From Girardinichthys multiradiatus (Eukaryota; Chordata; Actinopteri; Cyprinodontiformes; Goodeidae): 64,000 nt of DNA. The stretch's first letter is position 1, and the number at the start of each line of letters is the position of its first letter. The notes beneath the pieces were generated by a model. It was not told where the DNA came from. It ran no database searches and saw nothing but the letters and a program-made list of their open reading frames with translations. This document shows positions 18,466 to 29,317 of the stretch, piece by piece. The stretch lies in assembly GCF_021462225.1 (NCBI RefSeq), contig NC_061800.1:17592749-17656748 (forward strand), read 5' to 3'. A program made the translations under genes and the position numbers.

Positions 18466-19677
18466 TGAAATAAACACATTAAGCTGAAAAAAAAGGGGAA
18501 TTCAAATTAATTCAGTATGTATGAATTAAAACGTACCATTTATTAAACCTCTCAATAGCGTAGCTCTGGTATGCAGAGCAGAGAGTCGCTGTCTTTTGGC
18601 TGGGGTTAAATATTCTGTAAAAACAGAAGACAATAAAAGTTATCTTACGCTGCGCAGCACAGCGTTCATAAATAAACGATAATAGTTTTTAAAATACACA
18701 GGTTTTTTTTGTTTTTTTTTAAGGGGGAAAAAAAAACTAACAAAAAAAAAAACAATTTTGTTTTTATCTTACTCCGATTCTGTGCGGTAAAACCTCCAGA
18801 TTTCGCTTCTTGTTGGACTGAAACGGTGCCTCTCTGCTGAAAGCTGTCTTGATCTTTGAAAAGCGACCTTCTGGTGGGTGGATTCAGTGTGGATGTATCT
18901 GTAAACAGGTTTATATGATATTTTATTGAACTATGCTTAAAATACATATATATTGTTGTTTTTATTTTATTTTTATTTTTTTCTACCCTGCTGCTCGACA
19001 GCTGTGTCTTCCACAGAGCTCTCTGTCGAATCTGTAAACAGTTTTATCTGAGGTTTAAAACAAAGTCTCTAATAACACATAAATAAAATACATTCACTCT
19101 CAAAGAAAAACAGATAGTTCTTAGGACTTACTTTCTGGAGGTGCCGGTAACTTATCCGGTGTGTCTTCAGGGGAAATGATGATAATTGGCGGAGGAGTAT
19201 TCAAAGAATCAGTTTTAATTTCTGTGTTAGAAGAAAGTTCAGATGTTGTTGGGGTTTTTCTTGTTTGGAAATAATTTGCCTTCTCAATTTTGACTGTCGA
19301 TTCCAGCCGCTGAATCCTCCAACTTGATCATTCGAGTTTACCTCTCTCATCTAATCTATAAATTGAAACATTGTCAAGGGTTAACTATAATATATATATA
19401 TTTTTTTTATTGCATTTAACATTTACTTACCATATTCTGATTGTGTCAAGATGAAATTATCAAGGTCATCAGCGGTGGGTTCTATGACAAAGAAACAAAT
19501 ATATATATATATAAACAATATATATAAACAATATTAGAGAACATTCACATGCATTTAATGATTTCTTAAAGATGAATACTTACTTACTTACTTACTTTTA
19601 AAGATGTCATTGTACTTTTGTGAATCATTAGAAGTAGAAGCCACAATTTCCAGGTTTCCTGAAATATTTACCGACAT
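18228..19677 (-). CDS. Spliced accessory gene, seven phase-1-linked coding exons, unknown function
   Basis: Reconstructed from splice signals. Exons in transcript order: 19677-19596 (ATG at 19677), 19481-19431, 19350-19132, 19031-18987, 18898-18773, 18614-18537 and 18397-18228 (TGA at 18230-18228). All introns are GT-AG, 80-158 bp, with donors GTAAGT, GTAAGT, GTAAGT, GTAGAA, GTAAGA and GTACGT. Most acceptors end in a pyrimidine tract plus ACAG or ATAG, but that of the third exon (ATTAG) is weak. Every junction is in phase 1, and the sum, about 256 codons, stays in one frame. The product is polar: an acidic N-terminus (PTADDLDNFILTQSEY), a Pro/Ser/Thr-rich middle (NTPPPIIIISPEDTPDKLPA), a basic segment (YLTPAKRQRLSALHTRATLL), and a helical C-terminus (SSLTLLAACQILLKKHFGDI). 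The third exon has an in-frame TGA at 19330-19328. I do not recognise a family. It lies directly upstream of PolB, an early position. Confidence 0.6.
18437..18465. repeat. (TA)n microsatellite in an intron
   Basis: Alternating TA tract inside the last intron of the spliced accessory gene. Confidence 0.9.
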
Positions 19678-20281
19678 TTTTTTCTTGTCAGTACTGGTAT
19701 TTTTTCAATGTAACAAGTGTTGTGTTTCAAAGACATTCAGCATTTGAAGACCCTGACACTGAGGTTAACCAATGAAACAGAGCCCCCGGACAACATTTAC
19801 ACACAGTATTTATACCAGAACATGACAGTGTTATCTGTTGTGGAATTTTCCTAACCATCAAAACTTCTGATAATGGTTTTTGCAGCTTTCTCCAATAACA
19901 CAGAGGTTCAGAGGGATGAGTCAACCCAAATGACAGTGTTATCTCAACTGCAAAGACTCTATGTTTTAAGACCAAAACCCTTCTTGAGTTCAAAGGTGAT
20001 ATGGTTATCTAAGGAACAGACCTAACTGCCCTTCCTGACCTCGCCCCTAACAGATGGATATAGAATAACTGTAACTCCCTGAATAACCCTTTACTCTAAG
20101 ATGAAAAAATAAATGTTTTAGAAAAGCTACAGGTAACTAAAATTATCATTCCTTTTTCCTAAAATGGAGTCTCTCATGATTCATCATGCTAGAGTCAATT
20201 TGTAACTTGGAAACAGTATACTGAGGGATTATAAAGTTTTTTTTTGTTTGTTTTTTTCTGTTAATCTCATATTCGTCTTAC
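19678..20281. other. Noncoding spacer or 5' intron at the right end of the Polinton
   Basis: No convincing gene. It contains two copies of a GACAGTGTTATCT word (about 19826 and 19931). If the short exon at 20282-20338 is real, this stretch would be its intron, about 600 bp long. Confidence 0.35.
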
Positions 20282-20338
20282 CTCTTTCATCTGCTTTCCA
20301 ATCTGTTGACGCAGAAGCTGAAGGTTTTCTCGTTGCAT
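20282..20338 (-). CDS. Possible first coding exon of a leftward early transcript
   Basis: From an ATG at 20338 the sequence reads 19 codons (MQRENLQLLRQQIGKQMKE) and runs straight into a consensus donor, GAG followed by GTAAGA. The peptide is helical and could begin a coiled coil. The donor is in phase 0. It would fit an acceptor at about 19684 (AAG before AAAAAAATG), which keeps the frame of the spliced accessory gene but has a weak pyrimidine tract. Its position next to the right terminal repeat suits the 5' end of an early message. Tentative. Confidence 0.35.
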
Positions 20339-20596
20339 CGATGTAGGGAAGCACAATCTTTTATTTACTTTTTTAGGTCTTTTCTATTTTGAACTGATTT
20401 AGACTGGCTCATATATTCAACAAATAGGTCCTGCTGTAAAGCAAAATGAACTTACAGTTCTGTCAGGTTACATAGTTCATTTATTAGGATTTCATGTGAT
20501 AGGTCAACATTAAGTTGATTATACCTTTAAAATATAAAAGGATGCATGTCTTTTTGTTTTTAGATGTATTAACGCCTGAAAAACATACAGATTATT

Positions 20597-20700
20597 AATA
20601 ACACCCTTAAACACACCCCTGTGTGTTTTAATTGGCTCATTTAAGGCCTTCCCCGTAACACCCTTAAACACACCCCTGTGTTTTAATTGACTCATTTAAG
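20597..20700. repeat. Iterated subterminal motif, right end
   Basis: Two direct copies of an approximately 45-bp unit, each with CCCTTAAACACACCCCTGTG and TTTAATTGRCTCATTTAAGG, at about 20602-20646 and 20661-20702. The second overlaps the terminal repeat. It mirrors the array at the left end. Confidence 0.8.
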
Positions 20701-20748
20701 GTATCGCCCCTAATGACGATAAGCAATCAGCATCCACGGTTACGCCCC
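20666..20748 (-). repeat. Right terminal inverted repeat
   Basis: Reverse complement of 6000-6082 over 83 bp with three mismatches. Confidence 0.95.
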
Positions 20749-20878
20749 TTGGACACGCCCCCCCCACCCCCCACCCCCCGCTTGACCACGTGACCTCCCG
20801 CCCACATGGCACCCACTTGGCCCCCACCGGAAGTCCCGCCCTCACCGGAAGTCCCGCCCACCTGTCAAAATGTTTGAC
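20749..20878. promoter_or_regulatory. GC-rich promoter-like block outside the right repeat
   Basis: A C-run is followed by CCACGTGACC (20786-20795, a USF/MLTF-type E-box). Two copies of ACCGGAAGTCCCGCC follow at 20826-20840 and 20844-20858, each an ETS/GABP-type site joined to a GC box, with more CCCGCCC boxes. The block has no counterpart at the left end. It could be the outer part of the right terminal region, driving the leftward early genes, or a host CpG promoter fragment. Confidence 0.5.
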
Positions 20879-21421
20879 GAAAGGGTGTACTTAAATTCTC
20901 TGAGCTGCATTGTCACATACCCTTCAGGGCAAAAACTATTCCCCAATGGCCTTTTTCAGTAGGATAATGTGTCTTGCCACTTAACAAAAAATTTTCAGAA
21001 ATAGTTTAAGGAGCACAACGAGTTTGAGATGTTGGCCTCCAAATCCACCAAGACTAAATCCAAATGAGCACTGAAAGGTACTGGACAAACAAGTTCCATT
21101 TTTGAAAGTCCTTCCTCACAACTTACAGGACCTTCACGCAGAGGTCGCATTAACTGAATATTTTCAGTTTTTGACAGTTTTTTTAAATGGTGGCAGAAAA
21201 CTCTGAAGGCCATCAGTCATTTTGACAGATTGTAATTCACATCCCTGACCACTTGGCGGCAGGTTAGCGAATGAATTAGCTGTTTCGTCCCGCGATGTGA
21301 GTTCTTGCCGGATCACGAAACCCCTCATTCGAAGAGTCTTGCTGACCTCTGATTACTTCAGTTGGAGGAATGTTCCCTGATTTCAAAAGTTTGGATGGAG
21401 TGACGCTGTCTGAGGGAATAG
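20879..21421. other. Intergenic DNA
   Basis: No gene recognised. It separates the Polinton's right flank from the LINE tail. Confidence 0.4.
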
Positions 21422-23263
21422 TTCAATTCAATTCAATTCAGTTTTATTTATATAGCGCCAATTCACAACACATGTTGTCTCAAGGCACTTCACAACAGTC
21501 AGGTACATACATTTCAATTAGTCCTAACCATTGAACAGTGCAGTCAAAGTTAGTTATTTATTCAAATTGGATAAAAAGTTTTTCTGTCTAAGGAAACCCA
21601 GCAGATTGCATCCAGTCAGTGACTTGCAGCTTTCACTCCTCCTGGATGAGCATGTAGAGACATTTGACAGTCACTGGCTTTGAATTTGCAGCAATCCCTC
21701 ATACTGAGCATGCATGTAGTGACAGTGGAGAGGAAAAACTCCCTTTTAACAGGAAGAAACCTCCAGCAGAACCAGGCTCAGTGTGAGCGGCCATCTGCCA
21801 TGACCGACTGGGGGTTTGAGAGAACAGAGCAGATACACAAAGAGAACAAAGAAGCACTGATCCAGGAGTACTTTCTACGGGAAGGAAAAGTAAATGTTAA
21901 TGGATGTAGCTCCTTTAGTTGTTTCACCTAGAAAGAAAGAACAGATACACTCTGAGCCAGTTTTCAAGGTTAGAGTCTGAAAGAGAGCACATACAGTTAG
22001 TTACAGTTAAGCTCAGTCAATTGCCATGTCTAGGAGAGAGAAAGGGTTAAACACTAAAAGACAGGGCCATGTGGATCATCAGTAGAGGGTGAGCATTAAG
22101 TTGTTGCCAGCAGAAGCTCGGACGATTCCCCTCTCCAGAAAGGTGTCACAGGCAGACACAGAGCTAGGCCAGGTGTAGCTTCTAGGAAGAAAAAAGAGAG
22201 AACAAGGTTAAAAGCTGAAATAACAGCAAATGCAAAATTGGAGAGTAGTGTGAGAATGTATCGAAGTGGGTGAAAGTGGTCTTTATGTCCTCCAGCTGCC
22301 TAAGCCTATTGCAGCATAACTACACAGATAGTTTCAGTTCAGATTATTTAGTTAAATGGTGCTTATTTACAACATTGTCGTCTCAAGGCACCTCACAAAG
22401 GGTCCCACTGATGGTCATTGTTATACTAAAAACCACAAAGATTGGGATACATCCCTCTGTCAGACTGATTATAACCATTGGAAAAGAGACGGGGTCATAC
22501 AGGTAGCAGAAATGGAGGGTGTGTTTGCACCTCAACCATAACTGAGCCGGTTTAGGCTAAACCTGACTCCCCTTACTCCAACCAACAGGGACGGAGGAAG
22601 GCTCCCTCCCTGATAACCTAAGCCACTCTAAAAGGAAAGTTTTAAGCCTAGCCTTAAAAGTAGACAGGGTGTCTGCCTCACTGACTAAAACTGGGAACTG
22701 GTTCCACAGGAGAGGAGCCTGATAACTAAAGGATCTGCCTCCCATTCTACTTCTAGGGACTCTAGGAACCACCAGTAAACCTGCAATCTGAAAACGAAGT
22801 GCTCTGTTAGGAACATATGGAACAATCAGATCTCTGATGTATGATGGAGCTAGATCATTAAGGGCTTTATATGTGAGGAGGAGAATTTTAAATTCTATTC
22901 TGGATTTAACAAGGAGCCAATGAAGGGACGCTAAAATAGGAGAAATATGATCTATCTTTTTAATTTTCATCAGAACTCTTGCTGCAGCATTTTGAATCAG
23001 CTGAAGGCTTTTAACTGCATTTTGTGGACATCCTGATAATAAAGAATTACAGTAGTCCAGCCTTGAAGTAACAAATGCACGGACTAGTTTTTCAGCGTCA
23101 CTCCTGGACAGGATATTTCTAATTTTGGCAATGTTCCGGAGGTGAAAGAAGGAAATCCTAGAAACCTGTTTAATATGGGATTTAAATGACATGTCCTGGT
23201 CAAAAGTAACACCAAGGTTTTTTACTTTATTACCGGAGGTCAATTTAATGCCATCCAGGCATT
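21422..23263 (-). mobile_element. 5'-truncated L2-type LINE
   Basis: On the minus strand: the end of an ORF2-like frame (23243-22557), then a long 3' UTR ending in a TTGAA-type tail at 21441-21422. The tail and the TTATATAGCGCCAATTCACA 3' block mark the 3' end. Fragments of the same UTR occur at 1805-2597. Confidence 0.8.
22557..23243 (-). pseudogene. LINE ORF2 C-terminal part
   Basis: Codes for 228 residues of the C-terminal, post-catalytic part of an L2-clade LINE reverse transcriptase: KNLGVTFDQDMSFKSHI, FVTSRLDYCNSLLSG, LQLIQNAAARVLM and LLTYKALNDLAPSYI. The endonuclease and catalytic FADD-type box lie upstream of the 5' truncation, so the protein is not functional. Frame open to the end of the element's coding region. 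Confidence 0.8.
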
Positions 23264-24828
23264 AAAGAGGCTCGTGACCAAATCGACGCCCCAGCTGTGC
23301 AAGGATGGATCCGTCATTCAAGGCGATTCTTCCCACATTATCTTGCCAATGAGGATATTGCCTGCGATGTTGATGCAAGCTTACAGTGAACAATAAACAT
23401 TTATTTCTACAGCTTCATGTCCTGAACATTGTATGTTCTATTTTTCAATGTAGTGTTTAGAAACTGCTCAGTAGTGTTTTTAATTTTGATTGAGTCAAGG
23501 CACGATTTGACAACATACTTCAGTTTTGAGCACAGATCAAACTGTTTTGAGGTGAGAGTTTGGTGCCGCAAGGGGAGTCTGAGGTTTTGTGAATTTAACT
23601 TGAAAATTGGGTTTTGTGTGAACAGTTTGGAGAAAAGGAGAGCAGCTTTTGAGAAATGTGTCTTAGTAATTGAGAAAAACTGTAATGAGTTGGGGCTGTT
23701 TCATTTATAATCCTATATAAGATCGCTTTGGCTCTGCAGCCATTTAAATATGTGTCATCAGTTTTTGTGTGATGTCATAAAACAAGGAGGAATTAATATC
23801 ATAACCATTGTTGTAAAATACAAATTTACAGTAAAGCAGAAATTGAATTGTGGATTTATATTTGTGTGTGAAAAATTATCTTTCCTTCTTCTAGAGATCT
23901 ATGAAATTTCTTCTGTTTTCAGTTTTATTTGTTCCTAAATTCTATTTAAAATTTTCAAACCTTCATGTTTTCCAAAGTAAACACATTATTTAACTTTAAA
24001 CAAGTAGGGAGGGCAATGCATAAAACTTCAATAATTCAATAGAAATAACCCAATTGTTTGGGATTAATCTGTTCTTTGTAAAATTCTTAAAAATCATACT
24101 ATCTCAAGGTATTTTTGTAATTAGAAAAGTAGCACATGCTTTATATGAAAGTAACAATTAATTGTAAAATAAAAATTCAATATGAATTTCAAATTCACAT
24201 TCAGATTTATCTGTATTACATGGTAAGCTGTATTATTGTCAAAAGCTCTGCCTCTGCTTACCTTGTTGAGGATTCTTTTAAAAACGTGTTTTTTTACAGC
24301 GACTGATTTCTATGTTGCCCTGGAGTTTCTGCTCCAACATGGGACTGACTGGGTATTAGAAAATCTGCTATAATGTTCTAACAGCACTCAAGCTCAAAAA
24401 TGTAGCGGGATCACTCATTTCTAAACAACTATCTGACTTAGTTCATACGACTAGCAAAGATCTTCAGTAAACTAGCATCCTGTTCTACTGAGGATCTTTG
24501 TATAGGGAGATTTTTGTTAGTTTCTAAGCAAGCTTTGGTTTGCATCCTTTTTGGTTTGATATGATTTGTTGATAAATGAGACTCTTGTGTTTTGTTTTTC
24601 ATTTAAAATGAATTGTCTGTGGATAAAATTAATAGAAAGATTTGTTCTACTGCCTCATAGACTAAATGCTTTGCTTTGAACATTGTGATTATTATTTTCT
24701 ATTGTTAAAGCAGCTTTTTGTTCTGGATTCTCTCACATTGCTTTCATATAAGCCTCAGCTGAGCTTGCCCTAAAACTAAGGTGTTGACTGGGTCCAGGTT
24801 GATTTGGCGTTCGGTCTGGACCTGTATA
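23264..24828. other. AT-rich intergenic DNA
   Basis: No supported gene. Short open frames here (for example 23429-23710) have AT-driven composition and no recognisable motif. Confidence 0.5.
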
Positions 24829-26378
24829 CAATACCGACCAAAAGTTTGGATACACCTTCTCATTCAAAGAGTTTTCTTTATTTTCATGACTATGAATATT
24901 GTAGCTTCACACTGAAGGCGTCAAAACTATGAATTAACACATGTGGAATTATATACTGAACAAAAAAGTGTGAAACAACTGAAAATATGTCATATTCTAG
25001 GTTCTTCAAAGTAGCCACCTTTTGCTTTGATTACTGCTCCGCACACTCTTGGCATTGTGTAGATGGGCTTCAAGAGGTAGTCACCTGAAATGGTTTTCAC
25101 TTCACAGGTGTGACCTGTCAGGTTTAATAAGTGGGATTTCAAGCCTTATAAATGGGGTTGGGACCATCAGTTGTGTTGTGCAGGAGGTGGATACAGTACA
25201 CAGCTGATAGTCCTACTGAATAGACTGTTAGAATTTGTATTATGGCAAGAAAAAAGCAGCTAAGTAAAGAAAAACGAGTGGCCATCATTACTTTAAGATA
25301 TGAAGGTCAGTCAGTCCGAACAATTGGGAAAACCTTGAAAGTGTCCCCAAGTGCAGTCACAAAAACCATCAAGTGCTACAAAGAAACTGGCTCACATGAG
25401 GACTGCCCCAGGAAAGGAAGACCAAGAGTCACCTCTGCTGCAGACGATAAGTTAATCCGAGTCACCAGCCTCAGAAATCGCAGGTTAACAGCAGCTCAGA
25501 TTAGAGAACAGGTCAATGCCACACAGAGTTCTAGCAGCAGACACATCTCTAGAACAACTGTTAAGAGGAGACTGTGTGAATCAGGCCTTCATGGTAAAAT
25601 AGCTGCTAGGAAACCACTGCTGAGGACAGGCAACAAGCAGAAGAGACTTGTTTGGGCTAAAGAACACAAGGAATGGACATTAGACCAGTGGAAATCTGGG
25701 CTTTGGTCTGATGAGTCCAAGTTTGAGATCTTTGGTTCCAACCACCGTGTCTATGGTGTGGGGTGCTTTGCTGCTGACACTGTTGGGGGATTTATTCAAA
25801 ATTGAAGACATACTGAACCAGCATGGCTACCACAGCATCTTGCAGCGGCATGATATTCCGTCCGGTTTGCGTTTAGTTGAACCATCATTTATTTTTCAAC
25901 AGGACAATGACCCCAAACACACCTCCAGGCTGTGTAAGGGCTATTTGACCAAGAAGGAGAGTGATGGGGTGCTGCGCCAGATGACGTGGCCTCCACAGTC
26001 ACCGGACCTGAACCTTATCGAGATGGTTTGGGGTGAGCTGGACCGCAGAGTGAACGCAAAAGGGCCAACAAGTGCTAAGCATCTCTGGGAACTCCTTCAA
26101 GACTGTTGGAAAACCATTTCAGGTGACTACCTCTTGAAGCTCATCAACAGAATGCCAAGAGTGTTCAGAGCAGTAATCAAAGCAAAAGGTGGCTACTTTG
26201 AAGAACCTAGAATATGACATATTTTCAGTTGTTTCACACTTTTTTGTTCAGTATATAATTCCACATGTGTTAATTCATAGTTGTGATGCCTTCAGTGTGA
26301 AACTAAAATATTTATAGTCATGAAAATAAAGAAAACTCTTTGAATGAGAACATGTGTCCAAACTTTTGGTCGGTACTT
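24829..26378 (+). mobile_element. Tc1/mariner transposon, family B, broken copy
   Basis: About 1,550 bp between inverted ends (CAATACCGACCAAAAGTTTG on the left, its counterpart on the right), flanked by TA at 24827-24828 and 26379-26380. It is the same family as 33285-34916. Confidence 0.88.
25242..26217 (+). pseudogene. Tc1-like transposase, internal deletion and frameshift
   Basis: Starts MARKKQLSKEKRVAIITL and matches the open copy at 33448-34500 closely through the helix-turn-helix region and the first catalytic Asp (LWSDESKFEIFG). Near 25752 about 100 bp are missing compared with that copy, joining NHRV directly to the segment before GCFA. An extra G in the run at 25785-25789 shifts the frame, and the rest (FQQDNDPKHTS, SPDLNLIEMVWGELD) reads in another phase to 26217. 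The second Asp and the Glu are still present in the shifted part. Not functional. Confidence 0.88.
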
Positions 26379-28831
26379 TATGTCATATACACAGGGCTAT
26401 GCGCAGGTGTGTGTGTGCCTCAACTCTTCTGATTATAGTGTGTGACCGGTAGGTGGTTTCACACAGCTAAATCTCATCAATCTAATCAAGACATGCATAT
26501 AGAGAAGCGGTTTCACTAACCTGCATGTCCACTTTCCAATGCTCCACTGTCATCTCCATCTTCCCCTGGAAATAACGGATCATTAACAACCTGCATCACT
26601 CACATCAGCCTGCCAACCTCAGCCTCTGTGGGTCTACACACCTCCCTCCTGGAACTCCACCATTTCCGAAAAACAGTAAGAACCACCATCTCATCATCAT
26701 CATCATCATCATCAATTATCAAACATTTCTTCGCTCATTAACTACTTACTTCTCTTCTTCAGTGCTGTCCTGGACCCCACCCCGGAACCCAGTAGAAACA
26801 TTTACTTACTTGTTTTTATCAATAAACCATTTAAACCATCCTGTTGTATGACGTTGTTGCCTGCACAAGTGTCTTACATAACACGAACCTGACAATATCT
26901 GGATCTGGACTTTGAGAATAATTGGTGTAGAGGGTCTTACTGCCAGTATAAATGGCAACTCTCCATACATTAGGCTTCACATAAAAATATTGAGGCTCTT
27001 TTCCATCTATATCTTCATCTGTTTGAACATTCATAGTCTAGTAGCAGACTACAAACAATTTTTCAAATGTTTCTATTCATCCATAACACAATTTTCAGTC
27101 TTTTCAGTGTGTGTGAGTACATATTGGTAAAGGAAGAGTGAGCAGATTTTAATGCATGGTCAGAAGCAGGGATCATTGATTTTAACTCTAAGTGAAGGAC
27201 AAGGAGTGCGGAGCTCGATTCCAAATCAATGACACAGTCCAAAATGTCTGTCATGCCAAACTGCAAGGCTTCTAAATTTGTGTGGAAAACACAAAGTGAC
27301 ACCAATTCTGTAAGACACGAACGATAAAACATTCACGAGCTTAAAGAGAAGAATACAGTCCATCACAAAGATTTCCAAAGCAAACAAGACAGTCTTATCC
27401 AGCATTGCAAATGTAATGTTGAATCTAGAATAAGAAACTTCCCAAAGAAACTGCAAGGCAAATGCAAAGAAGAACCATTCTCCGGGATCCTGTAGAGACC
27501 AAAGCAGTGGGTGTATTAGACTAATTAAGCGGGGCCTCTGTACTCAGACGTCAATAGGTTCCATCAGACTGCACATAACTTCTATAATGACCCATGCCCA
27601 ATCATAGAGGGAATAGAGCTGATTATACACCTGCACATTTGCATACGTTTAAACAGAGAGATTGCACTAAGTGCAATGAATGCAGAGCTGGATTTTGTTT
27701 TATACACAATTTTTAAAAATAGCTAAAAAAGCTAGGAATACATAATTTACTAGTTTTTCCTAATTTTCTTTGTGTTTTATCCTGGCACAGCGTTCTTTGT
27801 AACTTTTTAAAAATCAATAAAGTATCACAATTAGGGAAATTGAAAGGAAAAAATGTCTATCAATTTCTTCTGATCTTCTGGCTGGTTAAAGAGTTTTGGG
27901 GTGAAAAAAAAGAGACGTTTCACATAAAAGAAAGAAAAGGGAAAACCTCTGACTGTTATTTGAGCAGAGGTGCGAGCAAAAATTAAAATGTTTTGTATCG
28001 AGCAATCTGAAATGAATTGGACGAGACGAGAGGAGAGGAGAGGAGAGAAAAAGAAAAATCAATGGAGCTCTAGCTGCGGTGAAAGGGACGGCATCACCAA
28101 TGGGATTTGCCAGTGGGGATCAGCAGCTGCCAAATAACCTAGAGCTAAAGAATTACAATAATACTGATGAAGTGTGTGAGCGCTTTTAGGGGCATTGCTG
28201 GAAAATTGCTCTGATGGAGGCAAAACAGTGCTGTCTAATACAAGTACCCCCTCCGCTCATTGCGACAAAGCACAAGAACAGATGTAACGTTACCTTTTGT
28301 AACCAGAAGAGATAGGTATTCAGAAAGACAGAGCTTTTTGTTCACTTTTCTGTAGTTCTCCAGTATGATGTGTTGATGAAAGGTTTTAGGTTTTGGAAGC
28401 TTCCTGATCCTTGTGCATCCATAGATGTTATTGTTTGAGCAGTATGGCATAACAAAATAAAAATGCATTTTTTTTTTTTTTTATTTCATTTTGAGCTTTC
28501 TCCCCTGTAAAGGGGAGAAAAGAAAGCAGCAGAGGAAGAATGGAGAGATGAGATGGGATGAATAAAGAGATGAGAGGAACAAGCTCCCATCATCTATTTA
28601 TATGCTGTGTTTAATTTACATTTTCTTTTGCTGCCGATAAAAGCAGACAGAGAACACAAGGATGGTGACACCCGGAGAGCTCCCTGGGTCAGAGGGCGGC
28701 AGTTAACCTGTCAGAAGCAGAGTACTGATTAGAATAAATCTACACACTCACTAGAGGTCAACTCCGGCCTCTCCTACTGATCCGACCCACCACTATTTAA
28801 GCTACGTGCATGTCCAACGAGCAGACATAGA

Positions 28832-28917
<86 letters not shown>

Positions 28918-28965
28918 TTGACGTGTGCATATATGAACACACCTCAGTGTGCAAAAAATCTGAAT
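26379..28965. other. Intergenic DNA with microsatellites
   Basis: No gene supported. It contains an ATC repeat (26691-26714) and a long GT tract (28835-28917). Polypurine stretches occur near 28020-28060 and 28500-28580. Confidence 0.5.
28835..28917. repeat. (GT)n microsatellite
   Basis: About 83 bp of GT with one interruption near 28862. Confidence 0.95.
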
Positions 28966-29260
28966 GAAAAAACATGCAGAAGTATTCATACCCCTTAACA
29001 TATTTTTGTCAGGTTACGACCACAAATTAAAATATGTTTTGTTGGATTTTTCTGTTATAACACAGGGTAGTGCATATTTGTTAAGCGGAAGGATACATGG
29101 TTGTAATTTCTTTTTACAAAAATCTCAACGAGTATGAGGTATTCTGCCTCTTTTGCTGTTTTACTCCTAAATAAGATACTGTACAACCAGTTGCATTCAG
29201 AAGTCACCTAATTAGTTAATAAAATCTACCTGTGTGTAATTTAATCTCAGTATAACTAGC
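28966..29260. mobile_element. Old Tc1-like terminal fragment
   Basis: The wording GTATTCATACCCCTTAACAT, followed by a 'gttacgaccacaaatt' type block, matches the degenerate ends seen near 47365, 51580 and 55440. This is an ancient Tc1-like family with no transposase left here. Confidence 0.5.
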
Positions 29261-29317
29261 TGTTCTGTGAAGGCCTCAGAGGTTTGTTAGAGAATTTTAC
29301 AGAACAAGCAGCATCAC

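Larger units (their letters stand above)
6000..20748. mobile_element. Polinton/Maverick (adintovirus-like) endogenous element
   Basis: A 14.75-kb self-synthesising transposon or integrated virus relative. It is defined by 83-bp terminal inverted repeats and by the full hallmark set: protein-primed DNA polymerase, retroviral-type integrase, A32-like packaging ATPase, adenain-type protease, and major and minor capsid proteins. Rightward genes occupy 6.3-12.15 kb and leftward genes 12.34-20.3 kb. Four genes carry in-frame stops, and two more show lost catalytic residues, so this copy is inactive. I found no clear target duplication outside the repeats. The gene content fits adintoviruses as well as classical Polintons; a polymerase phylogeny would separate them. 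Confidence 0.95.

Noticed and set aside
19727..19993. Minus-strand frame in the right arm of the Polinton
   Set aside because: It begins at a TTG rather than an ATG, has no motif and lies in what is probably an intron or spacer.
18174..20338. Direct splicing of the 57-bp leader exon onto the polymerase ATG exon
   Set aside because: The leader donor is in phase 0, but 25 bases separate the possible acceptor from the polymerase ATG, so the frame does not match.
6000..20748. A herpesvirus-transposon hybrid of the Teratorn kind
   Set aside because: There is no herpesvirus gene and no piggyBac transposase. Integrase, polymerase and capsid types are all Polinton/adintovirus-like.
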